Part shown: piece after piece, positions 8,881 to 23,418 of the stretch
Layout of the letters: each line of letters opens with the position of its first letter
Numbering within the stretch: position 1 is the first letter of the stretch
Assembly (NCBI GenBank): GCA_018816095.1
Contig: JAHIWP010000026.1
Span: 1 to 64,000 of the forward strand
Source of the DNA: Gammaproteobacteria bacterium
Lineage (GTDB): Bacteria > Pseudomonadota > Gammaproteobacteria > Pseudomonadales > Pseudomonadaceae
Direction: 5' to 3'
DNA: 64,000 bases
The notes under the pieces: generated by a model
What the model was told of the DNA's origin: nothing
Database searches by the model: none
What the model saw: only the letters and a program-made list of their open reading frames with translations
Translations under genes and position numbers: made by a program

Positions 8881-8910
8881 TGAATACACAGGCGCTTAGC
8901 CGCGATTCAA
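8881..8910 (-). promoter_or_regulatory. possible sigma-70 promoter of hsdMSR
   Basis: On the minus strand TTGAAT (8910-8905) and TATTCA (8886-8881) are separated by 18 bases, about 30 bases before the hsdM start. It fits the consensus moderately; no experimental support. Confidence 0.4.
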
Positions 8911-9038
8911 GGAATCACTCGCACCCTTTGAGGGGGAGTGTGATGCGATGATTGTAACAAGGTAGCGGCACAGCAATGTGCTGTTGCACGGCCAGTTAAT
9001 TCCCTAACTTTTTCGCGAAATGCCGCTGCTGAATACGC

Positions 9039-9080
9039 AAAACCCCCGACAGATCTGCATCTGCCGAGGGTTTTGTTTTT
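9039..9080 (+). terminator. intrinsic terminator with no matching upstream plus-strand gene
   Basis: AAAACCCCCGACAGAT pairs, with two mismatches, with ATCTGCCGAGGGTTTT, and the stem is followed by TTTTGTTTTT on the plus strand. No plus-strand gene lies upstream of it in the junction, so it may be left over from a gene displaced when the island formed, or may block read-through. Confidence 0.6.
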
Positions 9081-9087
9081 CAACCTA

Positions 9088-9150
9088 GGTGCCGACTAAG
9101 TTTGGCCGAACCGCTTAACTTTGACCGAAGTGGCGATTAACTTTGCCCAC
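9088..9150. repeat. three degenerate ~21-bp repeats, possible insertion-sequence end
   Basis: Three consecutive ~21-bp units share the core CTAAGTTTGGCCGA / TTAACTTTGACCGA / TTAACTTTGCCCA. Multiple short direct repeats at a terminus are typical of IS21-family ends, so this may be a fossil end. No transposase gene accompanies it. Confidence 0.45.
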
Positions 9151-9156
9151 CTACAG

Positions 9157-9210
9157 CAGGGTGGCAGGGTGGCAGGGTGGCAGGGTGGCAGGGTGGCAGG
9201 GTGGCAGGGT
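9157..9210 (+). repeat. tandem 8-bp repeat CAGGGTGG, about 6.75 copies
   Basis: The octamer CAGGGTGG repeats without a mismatch from 9157 to 9210. It lies in non-coding DNA between the restriction island and gyrB. Copy number is expected to vary by replication slippage. No function is apparent. Confidence 0.9.
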
Positions 9211-9219
9211 CATCAGCAT

Positions 9220-9292
9220 GCGGTTTGTTTTAAAGAAACCGCAAGCGTGGCGCATCGCACTGCCCATCAGTTATGACTGCTGATGGGCGATG
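9220..9292. other. pair of strong hairpins in the island/gyrB junction
   Basis: The first hairpin (9220-9242) has a 7-bp stem, GCGGTTT/AAACCGC. The second (9262-9288) has a perfect 9-bp stem, GCCCATCAG/CTGATGGGC, nested in an outer GCATCGC/GCGATGC pair (9252-9292). An overlapping GGGCGATGCCC followed by TTTT could terminate plus-strand transcripts. From about 9300 to 9440 I see no gene. Confidence 0.5.
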
Positions 9293-9448
9293 CCCTTTTG
9301 ATTGGCATAAATTGAAGCGCTCCAGCCGTCCCGCCGAATCTCCCAGAATTCGTCCACGCCAAAACGAGATTTTTCGCCTCTTCCTTGTAGCTTCACTACA
9401 CAGCTCGCCTATGCGTGGCTGTGTGGCTATGCCTAAAAGCCTGATCTA

Positions 9449-9479
9449 AAAAGAAAAACCCCGGCGCTAGGCCGGGGTA
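9449..9479 (-). terminator. intrinsic terminator of gyrB
   Basis: On the minus strand CCCCGGC-CTA-GCGCCGGGG is followed by TTTTTCTTTTT, about 70 bases beyond the gyrB stop. Strong GC-rich stem and clear U-tract; terminates the dnaA-dnaN-recF-gyrB direction. Confidence 0.85.
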
Positions 9480-9546
9480 GTGACAGAAATTGTCATGACA
9501 ATAACTCGTTAAATCATGCCAATTAACCTGCCCGTCGACAACAAAG

Positions 9547-13072
<3,526 letters not shown>

Positions 13073-13079
13073 TCAGCGG

Positions 13080-14183
13080 TTACAGACGCATCGGCATAAC
13101 GACATAAGACGAATCATCGTTGTCAGCTTCCTGAACCAGAGCACTGCTGTTGGCATCAGAAAGAATCAAACGAACTTGGTCGGTGGTCATCACACTCAGC
13201 ACGTCGAGCAAGTAGCTGACGTTAAAACCGATTTCTAACGCACTGCCGTTGTAGTCGACGGCGATCTCTTCTTCGGCTTCTTCCTGCTCAGGGTTATTGG
13301 CCTGAATTTTTAACAAGCCAGACTCCAGCTGCAAACGAATACCGCGGTACTTCTCGTTGGACAGAATCGCAGTACGGCTAAACGCTTCACGCAGCCCCTG
13401 GCGATCAGCGACAACCAGTTTGTCGCCACCGCGTGGCAACACACGCTCGTAATCAGGGAACTTGCCGTCGACCAGTTTCGAGGTAAAGGTGAATTCACCC
13501 GTGGTGGCGCGGATGTGGTGCTGACCGAGGACGATGCTTACACTGCCATCCTGCTCAGTCAGTAGACGAGCCATCTCGAGAATACCTTTACGCGGCACGA
13601 TGACTTGGTGCCGTTCAACCTGCTCGATGGCAGCATCCATCGAGCACATTGCCAGACGGTGACCATCAGTGGCCACTGCACGGAGGATCCCGGTCTGGAC
13701 TTCCAGCAGCATACCGTTGAGGTAATAACGCACGTCCTGCTGGGCCATGGCAAAGCTGGTGCGCTCGATCAAACGACGCAATTTGCTTTGCACGAGGCTG
13801 AAGGTCAGCGAACCAGGGCCTTCCTCAACAGTCGGGAAGTCATTGGCGGGCAGGGTCGACAGGCTAAAGCGGCTGCGCCCCGCCTTGATCAACAGCTTTT
13901 GCTCATCAATACGAATGTCGATCAGAGCATCGCTCGGCAGGCTCTTACAAATGTCCATCAGCTTGCGTGCCGGAACGGTGATTTCACCGGACTCAGCAGG
14001 CTCTTCCAGCGTGACGCGCCCGACCAGTTCAACCTCAAGGTCTGTACCGGTCAATGACAGCTGCTGGCCTTCAACCACCAGCAGAACATTCGAGAGAACC
14101 GGCAAGGTCTGACGGCGTTCCACGACGCCGGCGACCAGTTGCAGAGGTTTCAACAAGGCTTCGCGTTGAATGGTGAAATGCAT
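13080..14183 (-). CDS. dnaN: DNA polymerase III sliding clamp (beta subunit)
   Basis: A 367-residue beta clamp beginning MHFTIQREALLKPLQLVAGV and ending DDSSYVVMPMRL, the usual C-terminal signature. Three repeated clamp domains of about 120 residues each fit the length. The dimer encircles DNA and tethers polymerase III and repair enzymes. It is co-directional with dnaA and recF, with short gaps (32 and 7 bases), forming the standard replication operon. Confidence 0.98.
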   Translation of the reverse strand: MHFTIQREALLKPLQLVAGVVERRQTLPVLSNVLLVVEGQQLSLTGTDLEVELVGRVTLEEPAESGEITVPARKLMDICKSLPSDALIDIRIDEQKLLIKAGRSRFSLSTLPANDFPTVEEGPGSLTFSLVQSKLRRLIERTSFAMAQQDVRYYLNGMLLEVQTGILRAVATDGHRLAMCSMDAAIEQVERHQVIVPRKGILEMARLLTEQDGSVSIVLGQHHIRATTGEFTFTSKLVDGKFPDYERVLPRGGDKLVVADRQGLREAFSRTAILSNEKYRGIRLQLESGLLKIQANNPEQEEAEEEIAVDYNGSALEIGFNVSYLLDVLSVMTTDQVRLILSDANSSALVQEADNDDSSYVVMPMRL

Positions 14184-14215
14184 GGTCTAGTCCCTTGCCT
14201 AGTGGAGTTGCGTAG

Positions 14216-15703
14216 TTAGGTAGTCAGCGTACGCAGCAAATTCTTATAGTCCTCGCGGATGTCCGCGTCGGATTCCTTAAGTTCAGCAATCTTACGACAA
14301 GCATGCAATACCGTCGTGTGATCGCGACCGCCAAAGGCGTCACCAATTTCCGGCAGACTGTGGTTGGTCAGCTCTTTCGACAAGGCCATGGCCACCTGCC
14401 GTGGACGCGCAACCGAACGCGAGCGACGCTTGGACAGCAGATCGGAAATCTTGATTTTGTAGTACTCGGCGACCGTGCGCTGAATATTGTCGATGCTTAC
14501 CAGCTTGTCTTGTAGAGCAAGCAGGTCCTTGAGCGACTCACGGATCAGCTCGATGGTAATGTCGCGGCCCATGAAGTGCGAGTGGGCAATCACCCGTTTC
14601 AAAGCACCTTCCAGTTCGCGCACGTTGGAGCGAATGCGCTGTGCAATAAAGAAGGCTGCATCGTGTGGCAGATCAACTTTAGCCTGGTCAGCCTTCTTCA
14701 TTAGAATGGCGACGCGAGTTTCCAGCTCAGGCGGCTCGACGGCTACTGTCAGGCCCCAACCGAAGCGCGATTTGAGACGCTCTTCCAACCCTTCGATTTC
14801 TTTCGGGTAACGGTCGCTGGTGAGAATCACCTGCTGACCCCCTTCAAGCAAAGCGTTAAAGGTGTGGAAGAACTCTTCCTGGGAACGCTCTTTCTTGGCG
14901 AAAAATTGAATGTCATCGATCAGCAGGGCATCCACCGAACGGTAGAAGCGCTTGAATTCGTTGATCGCATTCAACTGCAACGCCTTGACCATATCTGCCA
15001 CGAAACGCTCGGAATGCAGGTACACCACCTTGGCATTCGGGTTCTTCGCCAGCAGATGGTTGCCCACCGCATGCATCAAGTGGGTTTTACCCAGCCCCAC
15101 TCCGCCATAAAGAAACAGCGGGTTGTAACCGTGCTTGGGGTTATCAGCTACCTGCCAGGCCGCAGCGCGCGCCAGTTGGTTGGACTTACCCTCGACGAAG
15201 TTATCAAAGGTAAAGGTGCGATTCAGGTAACTGGTGTGTTTCAGCCCGCCTTCAACCTGCACCGAACGCTCAGTACGCGCAGGAGCCTGCTGACTGGCAG
15301 CGCCAGCCATAGGATCAAAACTGGCGCGCGAAGGTTCTGTCGCTACAGATGCCGCTATAGCGGTCGACTTAGGGGCTTCAGCAGGTTGAGGGGCAGGTGT
15401 GCTGGGCGCTACCGGCGGCGAACTGACAACAGCCGCGCGCGGCGCTGAACTGCGTTTGCTGCCTATTAATAAGGAAAGCGCAGGCGCCAAACCGTTGGTC
15501 CGTTCAGCGAGTAACTCCAGCAAGCGGCTGAGGTACTTTTCATTGACCCAGTCGAGCACAAAACGATTGGGCGCATAAACGCGAAGTTCGTCGCCAGCGG
15601 CTTCGACCTGCAGCGGACGGATCCAAGTGTTGAATTGCTGAGCAGGCAGCTCATCGCGCAGAAGCTCGACGCACTGCTGCCAAAGTTCCACAGACACGGA
15701 CAT
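14216..15703 (-). CDS. dnaA: chromosomal replication initiator DnaA
   Basis: A 495-residue initiator. Domain I ([20 protein letters not shown]) is followed by a long Pro/Ala-rich linker (about 85-150). The AAA+ domain has Walker [14 protein letters not shown] and Walker [10 protein letters not shown]. The C-terminal helix-turn-helix contains [14 protein letters not shown], which reads DnaA boxes. The ATG at 15703 directly borders the oriC interval with its boxes, so DnaA probably also controls its own promoter. Slightly shorter than P. aeruginosa-type DnaA because of the variable linker. Confidence 0.98.
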   Translation of the reverse strand: MSVSVELWQQCVELLRDELPAQQFNTWIRPLQVEAAGDELRVYAPNRFVLDWVNEKYLSRLLELLAERTNGLAPALSLLIGSKRSSAPRAAVVSSPPVAPSTPAPQPAEAPKSTAIAASVATEPSRASFDPMAGAASQQAPARTERSVQVEGGLKHTSYLNRTFTFDNFVEGKSNQLARAAAWQVADNPKHGYNPLFLYGGVGLGKTHLMHAVGNHLLAKNPNAKVVYLHSERFVADMVKALQLNAINEFKRFYRSVDALLIDDIQFFAKKERSQEEFFHTFNALLEGGQQVILTSDRYPKEIEGLEERLKSRFGWGLTVAVEPPELETRVAILMKKADQAKVDLPHDAAFFIAQRIRSNVRELEGALKRVIAHSHFMGRDITIELIRESLKDLLALQDKLVSIDNIQRTVAEYYKIKISDLLSKRRSRSVARPRQVAMALSKELTNHSLPEIGDAFGGRDHTTVLHACRKIAELKESDADIREDYKNLLRTLTT

Positions 15704-16130
15704 CCCCTAAATCGAAAGGCGTGAGGCACAAAAACAGGCGCCATTGTAGCTGTCAGGGCTTGAGTTATCCACATGTAAGCTTGCCGATCCACAAGGAAAA
15801 TCAGTCTGTTAACGACGCATAAGGCTCGATTAAGGAGAGGAATAAGGTCTGTGGATAACCTTATACAAGCTCATGGGATAAGCCAGGGGTAAACCCGGTG
15901 GAAAACCACCCTGTGGGTAAAATGGCATTCCGTCCCCAGCTTGTGCGCTGCTTCCGCACAGTTGCAACACGTCTTTTCGACAGACTTACCCTTGGCTGAA
16001 CAGCCCGAATCGTTTGCGCTTCAGGTACTTATGCACAGATAAGTGGCTCACTAAGAGTTACTAACACTACAAAAGATCTTTAAATATTCTCTTCTCTATA
16101 TTTCTTTATGCAGGAAAGCATGGTTTGAAA
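15704..16130. other. oriC: chromosomal replication origin oriC (rpmH-dnaA interval)
   Basis: Non-coding interval between divergent dnaA and rpmH. DnaA boxes are visible at 15765-15773 (TTATCCACA, plus), 15850-15858 (minus), 15912-15920 (one mismatch, minus) and 16029-16037 (TTATGCACA, plus). An AT-rich stretch at about 16068-16118 (AAATATTCTCTTCTCTATAT) could be the unwinding element. The parS sites, parAB and dnaA nearby support this as the origin. Confidence 0.85.
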
Positions 16131-16159
16131 TTGACCTGACCCTCGGGTTTCTCTAGAAT
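16131..16159 (+). promoter_or_regulatory. sigma-70 promoter of rpmH
   Basis: TTGACC (16131-16136), a 17-base spacer and TAGAAT (16154-16159), placed about 60 bases before the rpmH start. Good consensus and spacing. Confidence 0.75.
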
Positions 16160-16219
16160 CCCCGGTCTCTTAAAACGGGGGCCATTCCGGCCCGTAGTCG
16201 ACCACCCAGGTACCGCATC

Positions 16220-16354
16220 ATGAAACGTACTTTCCAACCCAGCACTATCAAACGCGCTCGCACTCATGGTTTCCGCGCTCGTATGGCTACCAAGAGCGGC
16301 CGTGCTGTTCTGCAGCGTCGCCGTGCCAAAGGCCGTAAGCGTCTCGCCGTCTAA
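16220..16354 (+). CDS. rpmH: 50S ribosomal protein L34
   Basis: A 44-residue, highly basic protein beginning [20 protein letters not shown] and ending [10 protein letters not shown], the full canonical length of L34. It binds 23S rRNA in the large subunit. It is the first gene of the rpmH-rnpA-yidD-yidC cluster reading away from oriC. Confidence 0.97.
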   Translation: MKRTFQPSTIKRARTHGFRARMATKSGRAVLQRRRAKGRKRLAV

Positions 16355-16365
16355 TTTTCGGTATT

Positions 16366-16770
16366 GTGGTGAGTCGAGACTTCAGTCGGGAAAAGCGTCT
16401 GCTAACTCCCCGACAATTCAAGGCAGTCTTCGACTCCCCTAACGGCAAAGCGCCGGGCAAAAATGTCCTGCTGCTAGCGCGCAACAATGAGCTTGGTCAT
16501 CCCCGCTTGGGGCTAGTGATCGGCAAGAAGAGCGTCAAGCTCTCGGTTGAACGCAATCGCCTGAAACGCCAGATCCGCGAATCGTTCCGTCTGAACCAAG
16601 ATAATTTGGTCGGTTGGGACATCGTGGTGGTGGCGCGAAAAGGCCTTGGTGATCTGGACAATGTTGAGCTGGCACGCCAGTTTGGCAAACTTTGGAAACG
16701 CCTCGAACGCAGCAAGCCTAGCCCGGAAGCTGATGCAACACCCGGGGGGAACGACAGTCCCCATGCGTAA
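16366..16770 (+). CDS. rnpA: ribonuclease P protein component
   Basis: A 134-residue basic protein that binds the catalytic RNase P RNA and helps mature tRNA 5' ends. The RNR signature is [17 protein letters not shown] near residue 60, preceded by [10 protein letters not shown]. The start is a GTG doublet (16366 or 16369) 11 bases after rpmH. The C-terminus is a low-complexity tail ([19 protein letters not shown]) that overlaps the yidD start. Confidence 0.95.
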   Translation: MVSRDFSREKRLLTPRQFKAVFDSPNGKAPGKNVLLLARNNELGHPRLGLVIGKKSVKLSVERNRLKRQIRESFRLNQDNLVGWDIVVVARKGLGDLDNVELARQFGKLWKRLERSKPSPEADATPGGNDSPHA

Positions 16771-17008
16771 GCTGGTTTTGCTTCCTATCCAGTTTTACCG
16801 CTACGCCATCAGCCCCTTGATGGCCAGCCACTGTCGTTTTTACCCCAGTTGTTCTTGCTACGCGCTTGAAGCCATTGAACACCATGGTGTCATGCGCGGT
16901 GGCTGGCTGACTCTGCGTCGGCTGGGCCGATGCCATCCGTGGAATCCCGGTGGCTACGACCCGGTTCCCCCCGCGAAAACCTCCCGTTCCTCTTCGATGG
17001 CCGAATAA
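16763..17008 (+). CDS. yidD: membrane protein insertion efficiency factor YidD
   Basis: An 81-residue protein, [20 protein letters not shown], with the family's conserved Cys-rich [14 protein letters not shown] and the [12 protein letters not shown] C-terminal motif. It is thought to assist YidC/Sec membrane insertion at the inner membrane. The ATG at 16763 overlaps rnpA by 8 bases and has a GGGGGGA ribosome binding site; the open frame extends further upstream, but only inside rnpA. Confidence 0.93.
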   Translation: MRKLVLLPIQFYRYAISPLMASHCRFYPSCSCYALEAIEHHGVMRGGWLTLRRLGRCHPWNPGGYDPVPPAKTSRSSSMAE

Positions 17009-17010
17009 TC

Positions 17011-18762
17011 ATGGATATTCAACGCTCGATCCTGATCGTCGCCCTGGCAATCGTGTCCTATATGATGGTTCTTCAGTGGAACCAGGATTACGGTCAAACT
17101 GCCCTGCCGACTGAAATTGCCGCGACTAGCAGCACGGTACCTGGCTTGCCAGATACAACCACTGCGAACTCAAACTCAGCTGGTGGCGACGATATTCCGA
17201 GCGCAACGACTGCCGTTGAGCCAAGCGCAATCAGTGCTGTCTCCACCGCAGCCAACGATGAGCTGATTCGGGTGAAGACCGATGTGCTAGATCTGGCCAT
17301 CGACCCGCGCGGTGGTGATGTGGTGCAACTGCGTCTGCCGCAGTACCCGCGTCGTCAAGACCGTCCTGACGTACCGTTCCAGCTGTTCGACAACGGTGGC
17401 GAGCGCACTTACCTGGCACAAAGCGGGTTAATCGGCAGCAATGCGCCGGACAAATCCAGCGGTCGGGCCCTGTGGAGCAGCGCGCAAAAAAGTTATGAGC
17501 TGGCCGATGGTCAGGATCAACTGCAAGTTGATCTCACGCTCAGCGAAAACGGCATTAATTACATCAAGCGTTTCACGTTCAAGCGCGGCCTGAACGCTGA
17601 ATGTTCGGCCAAAGAGCAGTTGCTGAAGAAACCCGGTTGCGTGGACCCGTCCTCCTACCAGATAGACGTCAGCTACCTGATCGATAACCAGAGCGCTCAA
17701 GCTTGGAGCGGCAACATGTTTGCCCAGCTCAAGCGCGATGGCAGTGGTGATCCATCTTCGACAACGGCAACTGGCACAGCAACCTACCTCGGTGGTGCCC
17801 TGTGGACGAGCGAAGAGCCGTACAAAAAAGTGTCGATGAAAGACATCGATAAACAAGCCTTCAAAGAAACCGTTCAAGGAGGCTGGGTTGCCTGGCTACA
17901 GCATTACTTCGTCACTGCCTGGATTCCAAGCAAAGACAGCACTAACCAAGTACAGACCCGTAAAGACAGCCAAGGCAACTACATTGTCGGCTTTACCGGC
18001 CCGGCCATTCAGGTTGCTCCCGGCGCTCAGGGTGAAACCAGTGCAATTCTGTATGCCGGCCCGAAGCTACAAGGCCATCTGAAAACCCTGTCACCTGGTC
18101 TTGAGCTGACTGTCGACTACGGCATTCTGTGGTTCCTGGCTCAGCCGATCTTCTGGTTGCTGGAACATATCCACAGCCTGCTGGGTAACTGGGGTTGGTC
18201 GATCATCGTTCTGACCATGATCATCAAGCTGATCTTCTTCCCACTGTCTGCCGCCAGCTACAAATCCATGGCACGTATGCGGGCTGTCGCACCTAAGCTG
18301 GCTGCGCTGAAAGAGCAGTTTGGCGACGATCGGCAAAAAATGTCCCAGGGCATGATGGAGCTGTACAAAAAGGAGAAGATCAATCCGCTGGGTGGTTGCT
18401 TGCCTATTTTGGTACAGATGCCCGTATTCCTGGCGCTCTACTGGACCTTGTTGGAAAGCGTTGAAATGCGCCAAGCCCCTTGGTTGCTGTGGATAACTGA
18501 CCTGTCGATCAAAGACCCGTTCTTTATCCTGCCGATTATCATGGGGGCCACCATGTTTATTCAGCAGCAGCTCAACCCGACTCCGCCGGACCCGATGCAA
18601 GCCAAGGTTATGAAAATGATGCCAATCATCTTCACCTTCTTCTTCCTCTGGTTCCCTGCAGGTCTGGTTCTGTACTGGGTGGTCAACAACGTCTTGTCCA
18701 TTGCGCAGCAGTGGTACATTACGCGCAAGATCGAAGCCGCAGCCAAGGCCGCAGATGCCTAA
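17011..18762 (+). CDS. yidC: membrane protein insertase YidC
   Basis: A 583-residue Gram-negative YidC (Oxa1 superfamily). It has an N-terminal membrane anchor (SILIVALAIVSYMMVLQW), a large periplasmic beta domain (about 60-330), then the conserved five-helix insertase core starting near LTVDYGILWFLAQPIFWLL. The C-terminal pair of helices includes FTFFFLWFPAGLVLYWVVNN. It inserts and folds inner-membrane proteins, including ATP synthase subunit c, which is encoded further along. Start chosen at MDIQRS (17011), two bases after the yidD stop. Confidence 0.97.
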   Translation: MDIQRSILIVALAIVSYMMVLQWNQDYGQTALPTEIAATSSTVPGLPDTTTANSNSAGGDDIPSATTAVEPSAISAVSTAANDELIRVKTDVLDLAIDPRGGDVVQLRLPQYPRRQDRPDVPFQLFDNGGERTYLAQSGLIGSNAPDKSSGRALWSSAQKSYELADGQDQLQVDLTLSENGINYIKRFTFKRGLNAECSAKEQLLKKPGCVDPSSYQIDVSYLIDNQSAQAWSGNMFAQLKRDGSGDPSSTTATGTATYLGGALWTSEEPYKKVSMKDIDKQAFKETVQGGWVAWLQHYFVTAWIPSKDSTNQVQTRKDSQGNYIVGFTGPAIQVAPGAQGETSAILYAGPKLQGHLKTLSPGLELTVDYGILWFLAQPIFWLLEHIHSLLGNWGWSIIVLTMIIKLIFFPLSAASYKSMARMRAVAPKLAALKEQFGDDRQKMSQGMMELYKKEKINPLGGCLPILVQMPVFLALYWTLLESVEMRQAPWLLWITDLSIKDPFFILPIIMGATMFIQQQLNPTPPDPMQAKVMKMMPIIFTFFFLWFPAGLVLYWVVNNVLSIAQQWYITRKIEAAAKAADA

Positions 18763-18789
18763 GCCGTAGGCGCTTCTAAGCTGTAACAA

Positions 18790-18814
18790 ACGCCCCTTTT
18801 CAGGGGCGTTTTGC
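18790..18814 (+). terminator. intrinsic terminator after yidC
   Basis: AACGCCCCTTTTCAGGGGCGTTTTG forms a 7-bp GC-rich stem followed by four Ts, 27 bases after the yidC stop and just before mnmE. Confidence 0.8.
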
Positions 18815-18836
18815 TATGTCGACTCAGGAGAACCGC

Positions 18837-20204
18837 ATGCCAACCGTGACTGAAACCATTGCTGCCGTCGCTACTGCCCAAGGGCGTGGCGGGGTTGGCA
18901 TCGTGCGTGTATCCGGTCCTATGGCCGGCCAGCTTGCCGCGGCCATTTGCCAGCGCGACTTAAAGCCACGCTACGCACATTACGGCCCTTTCTTTGCCGA
19001 TGCCGAACAGGTGCTGGATGAAGGATTAGCCTTGTACTTCCCGGGACCGAACTCCTTTACCGGTGAAGATGTACTGGAGCTGCAAGGGCATGGCGGCCCC
19101 GTGGTACTCGACTTGTTGTTACGCCGCTGTGTACAACTCGGCGCGCGCTTGGCGCGACCGGGTGAATTCAGTGAACGGGCCTTCCTCAATGACAAACTCG
19201 ACCTGGCTCAGGCCGAAGCCATTGCCGACCTGATCGAGGCCAGCTCTGAACAAGCCGCACGCAATGCCTTGCGCTCACTGCAGGGCGAGTTCTCCCGACG
19301 AGTGCACGGCCTGACTGAACGCCTGATCAACCTGCGGATTTATGTCGAAGCGGCTATCGATTTTCCTGAAGAAGAAATCGACTTTCTCGCCGATGGGCAT
19401 GTACTCAGCCTGCTCGAAGGCGTACGCAACGACCTCGCTGGCGTGCTGAGTGAAGCCGGGCAAGGTGCGCTGCTGCGCGATGGCATGACGGTGGTTATCG
19501 CCGGTCGGCCCAACGCCGGTAAATCCAGCCTGCTCAATGCCCTGGCTGGGCGCGAAGCGGCCATCGTTACTGAGATCGCCGGCACCACACGCGATGTCCT
19601 GCGCGAACATATCCACATCGATGGCATGCCACTGCACGTAGTGGACACCGCTGGCCTGCGCGATACCGAGGATCAGGTCGAGCGGATTGGTGTAGAGCGT
19701 GCGCTCAAGGCGATTGGGGAAGCCGATCGCATCCTGCTGGTGGTCGATGCCACAGCTCCGGAAGCGAACGATCCCTTTGCTTTGTGGCCCGAATTCCTTG
19801 ATCAGCGCCCTGATCCAGCGAAGGTCACCCTGATTCGCAATAAAGCCGACCTGTCGGGCGAGTCGGTGGTACTGGAAGTCTGCAATGACGGCCACGTCAC
19901 CATCAGCCTGTCGGCCAAGTCGACTCAAGGCCTGGACCTGCTGCGTGAACACCTGAAGGCCTGCATGGGTTATGCACAGACCTCAGAGAGCAGCTTCAGC
20001 GCCCGTAGGCGTCACCTGGAGGCACTGCGCAAGGCCGCCACTCACCTTGAGCATGGCCATGCTCAGTTGACCCTTGCTGGTGCCGGAGAACTGCTCGCGG
20101 AAGACCTGCGTATGGCGCAGCAGGCCTTAGGTGAAATCACCGGGGCCTTTAGCTCCGATGACCTGCTGGGGCGGATCTTTTCCAGCTTCTGTATCGGCAA
20201 GTAG
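18837..20204 (+). CDS. mnmE: tRNA uridine-5-carboxymethylaminomethyl(34) GTPase MnmE
   Basis: A 455-residue GTPase that, with MnmG, modifies the wobble uridine of several tRNAs. The N-terminal tetrahydrofolate-binding domain begins [20 protein letters not shown]. The G domain has P-loop [12 protein letters not shown] near residue 222, G2 TTRD, G3 DTAG and G4 NKAD. The C-terminus is the catalytic FCIGK motif. Start taken at 18837 with AGGAG upstream; an in-frame Met seven codons earlier lacks such a site. It lies just after the yidC terminator. Confidence 0.97.
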   Translation: MPTVTETIAAVATAQGRGGVGIVRVSGPMAGQLAAAICQRDLKPRYAHYGPFFADAEQVLDEGLALYFPGPNSFTGEDVLELQGHGGPVVLDLLLRRCVQLGARLARPGEFSERAFLNDKLDLAQAEAIADLIEASSEQAARNALRSLQGEFSRRVHGLTERLINLRIYVEAAIDFPEEEIDFLADGHVLSLLEGVRNDLAGVLSEAGQGALLRDGMTVVIAGRPNAGKSSLLNALAGREAAIVTEIAGTTRDVLREHIHIDGMPLHVVDTAGLRDTEDQVERIGVERALKAIGEADRILLVVDATAPEANDPFALWPEFLDQRPDPAKVTLIRNKADLSGESVVLEVCNDGHVTISLSAKSTQGLDLLREHLKACMGYAQTSESSFSARRRHLEALRKAATHLEHGHAQLTLAGAGELLAEDLRMAQQALGEITGAFSSDDLLGRIFSSFCIGK

Positions 20205-20459
20205 TCACCGCGTCGGTTAGCGACGGATACCCTCTCTTCTCGCCTTAAACAGCGCCTATTTCAGCAATATCGTCCCATCAACGGCACGATATTGCTGAAG
20301 GAACACGCCTCAACGTGCTGTTTTTCGTCGTTCATATCTTCCGTCTGTAACTGACCCTTCCTAAGCCTCTTGCCCACAAATTTCTTATGCATGCCGTTCG
20401 CGGTAGGCGTTTGTGTGGGCGAAAGGTACATCCCCAACGATTTATTTCTGTGGCTAAGC
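20205..20459. other. gene-free stretch with a 14-bp perfect inverted repeat
   Basis: No gene is seen. Arms 20260-20273 (TTCAGCAATATCGT) and 20286-20299 pair perfectly across a 12-base loop. It is not followed by a T-run, so it is not a standard terminator; a weaker CACG/CGTG stem with TTTTT follows at about 20303-20325 and might terminate mnmE. Confidence 0.6.
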
Positions 20460-20720
20460 CCTGTGGAAAACTCGGCCTAAGCCCTGCTCATAACCCTGTG
20501 ATAAAACGGAGGATAAACGCCCCTGTGGATAACCATCACTTTCATCCACAGCTTGCGTACGGCAATTGAACAGGCTGAATGCAGGATTGGCACAACCTTT
20601 CAAAACTCTGTACATATTGATTTTATTGGTCTGTAGCAATCTATCCACAGAAAAGCCGTTGCTCATTAATAAACATAAAAACAAAGCTCTATAAAAATTC
20701 ATTCTTTTAATCTTTATTAA
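20460..20720. other. second DnaA-box cluster with AT-rich region, upstream of mnmG
   Basis: A perfect DnaA box lies at 20524-20532 (minus), with single-mismatch boxes at 20542-20550 (TCATCCACA) and 20641-20649 (CTATCCACA), plus weaker TGTGGAAAA and TGTGATAAA copies. They precede a very AT-rich stretch (20660-20720). The arrangement resembles an origin or a DnaA-regulated promoter. No gene is seen here. Confidence 0.6.
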
Positions 20721-20865
20721 CCGCTTGGTTAAAAAGGCCCTCAGGTCGGCTGGCTATTTTTTGTGCAAAAGGCTTCTTTCACACTGGCGAACTGCCTATA
20801 CTTGCCGCCTTTCCCGCTTTTCAATCCAAAAAGCCCCCCATTTCTCAACAGGCACGAGGTGCGTG

Positions 20866-22757
<1,892 letters not shown>

Positions 22758-22758
<1 letters not shown>

Positions 22759-23405
22759 TGTCGTTGGTCACTACACGTCACGCCGAAGAGTTGCGCGAAG
22801 GCGCCCGCGAACTGGGTGTCGAACTCAGCGTCGAACAGCATGAGCAGTTGCTCGCCTATCTGGCATTGCTGATCAAGTGGAACAAGGCCTACAACCTCAC
22901 GGCTGTGCGCGATCCGGACGAAATGGTCTCGCGCCATTTGCTCGACAGCCTGTCGGTGGTCGAATATGTGCGTGTGGCTGGGGATAACTGGCTGGATGTC
23001 GGCAGTGGCGGCGGTATGCCGGGGATTCCACTGGCCATCCTGTTTCCCGAGCGGCAGTTCACTTTGCTGGATTCAAACGGCAAGAAGACCCGCTTCCTGA
23101 CTCAGGTGAAGCTGGAGTTGAAACTGGCCAATCTGCAAGTTATCCACAGCCGCGTTGAGGAATTCGCCCCAGCTGTGCCATTCAGCGGTATCTGCTCGCG
23201 GGCGTTCAGCTCGCTGGAAGATTTCAGCAACTGGACCCGCCACCTCGGCGATGGCAATACCCAGTGGCTGGCGATGAAAGGTGTACACCCGGATGATGAA
23301 CTGCAGGCCCTGCCTGCGGATTTCCGCCTCACCGCCACCCATGTACTCAAGGTTCCCGGTTGCCAAGGTCAGCGCCATCTGCTGATACTGCGCCGCTCGG
23401 TTTAG
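22758..23405 (+). CDS. rsmG: 16S rRNA (guanine527-N7)-methyltransferase
   Basis: A 215-residue SAM-dependent methyltransferase (formerly GidB) that modifies G527 of 16S rRNA; loss gives low-level streptomycin resistance in other bacteria. The motif-I loop is [17 protein letters not shown], preceded by [21 protein letters not shown]. The ATG at 22758 overlaps the mnmG stop. It is followed after 13 bases by parA, so mnmG-rsmG-parA-parB are probably co-transcribed. Confidence 0.96.
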
Positions 23406-23418
23406 GGGGAACGGCAGC

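Noticed and set aside
9157..9210. tandem repeat considered as a CRISPR array
   Set aside because: Units are 8 bp and contiguous with no spacers; no cas genes nearby.
20725..20865. N-terminal extension of mnmG open frame
   Set aside because: Sequence is unlike MnmG, lies in AT-rich regulatory DNA, and the GTG at 20866 gives the usual 630 residues.
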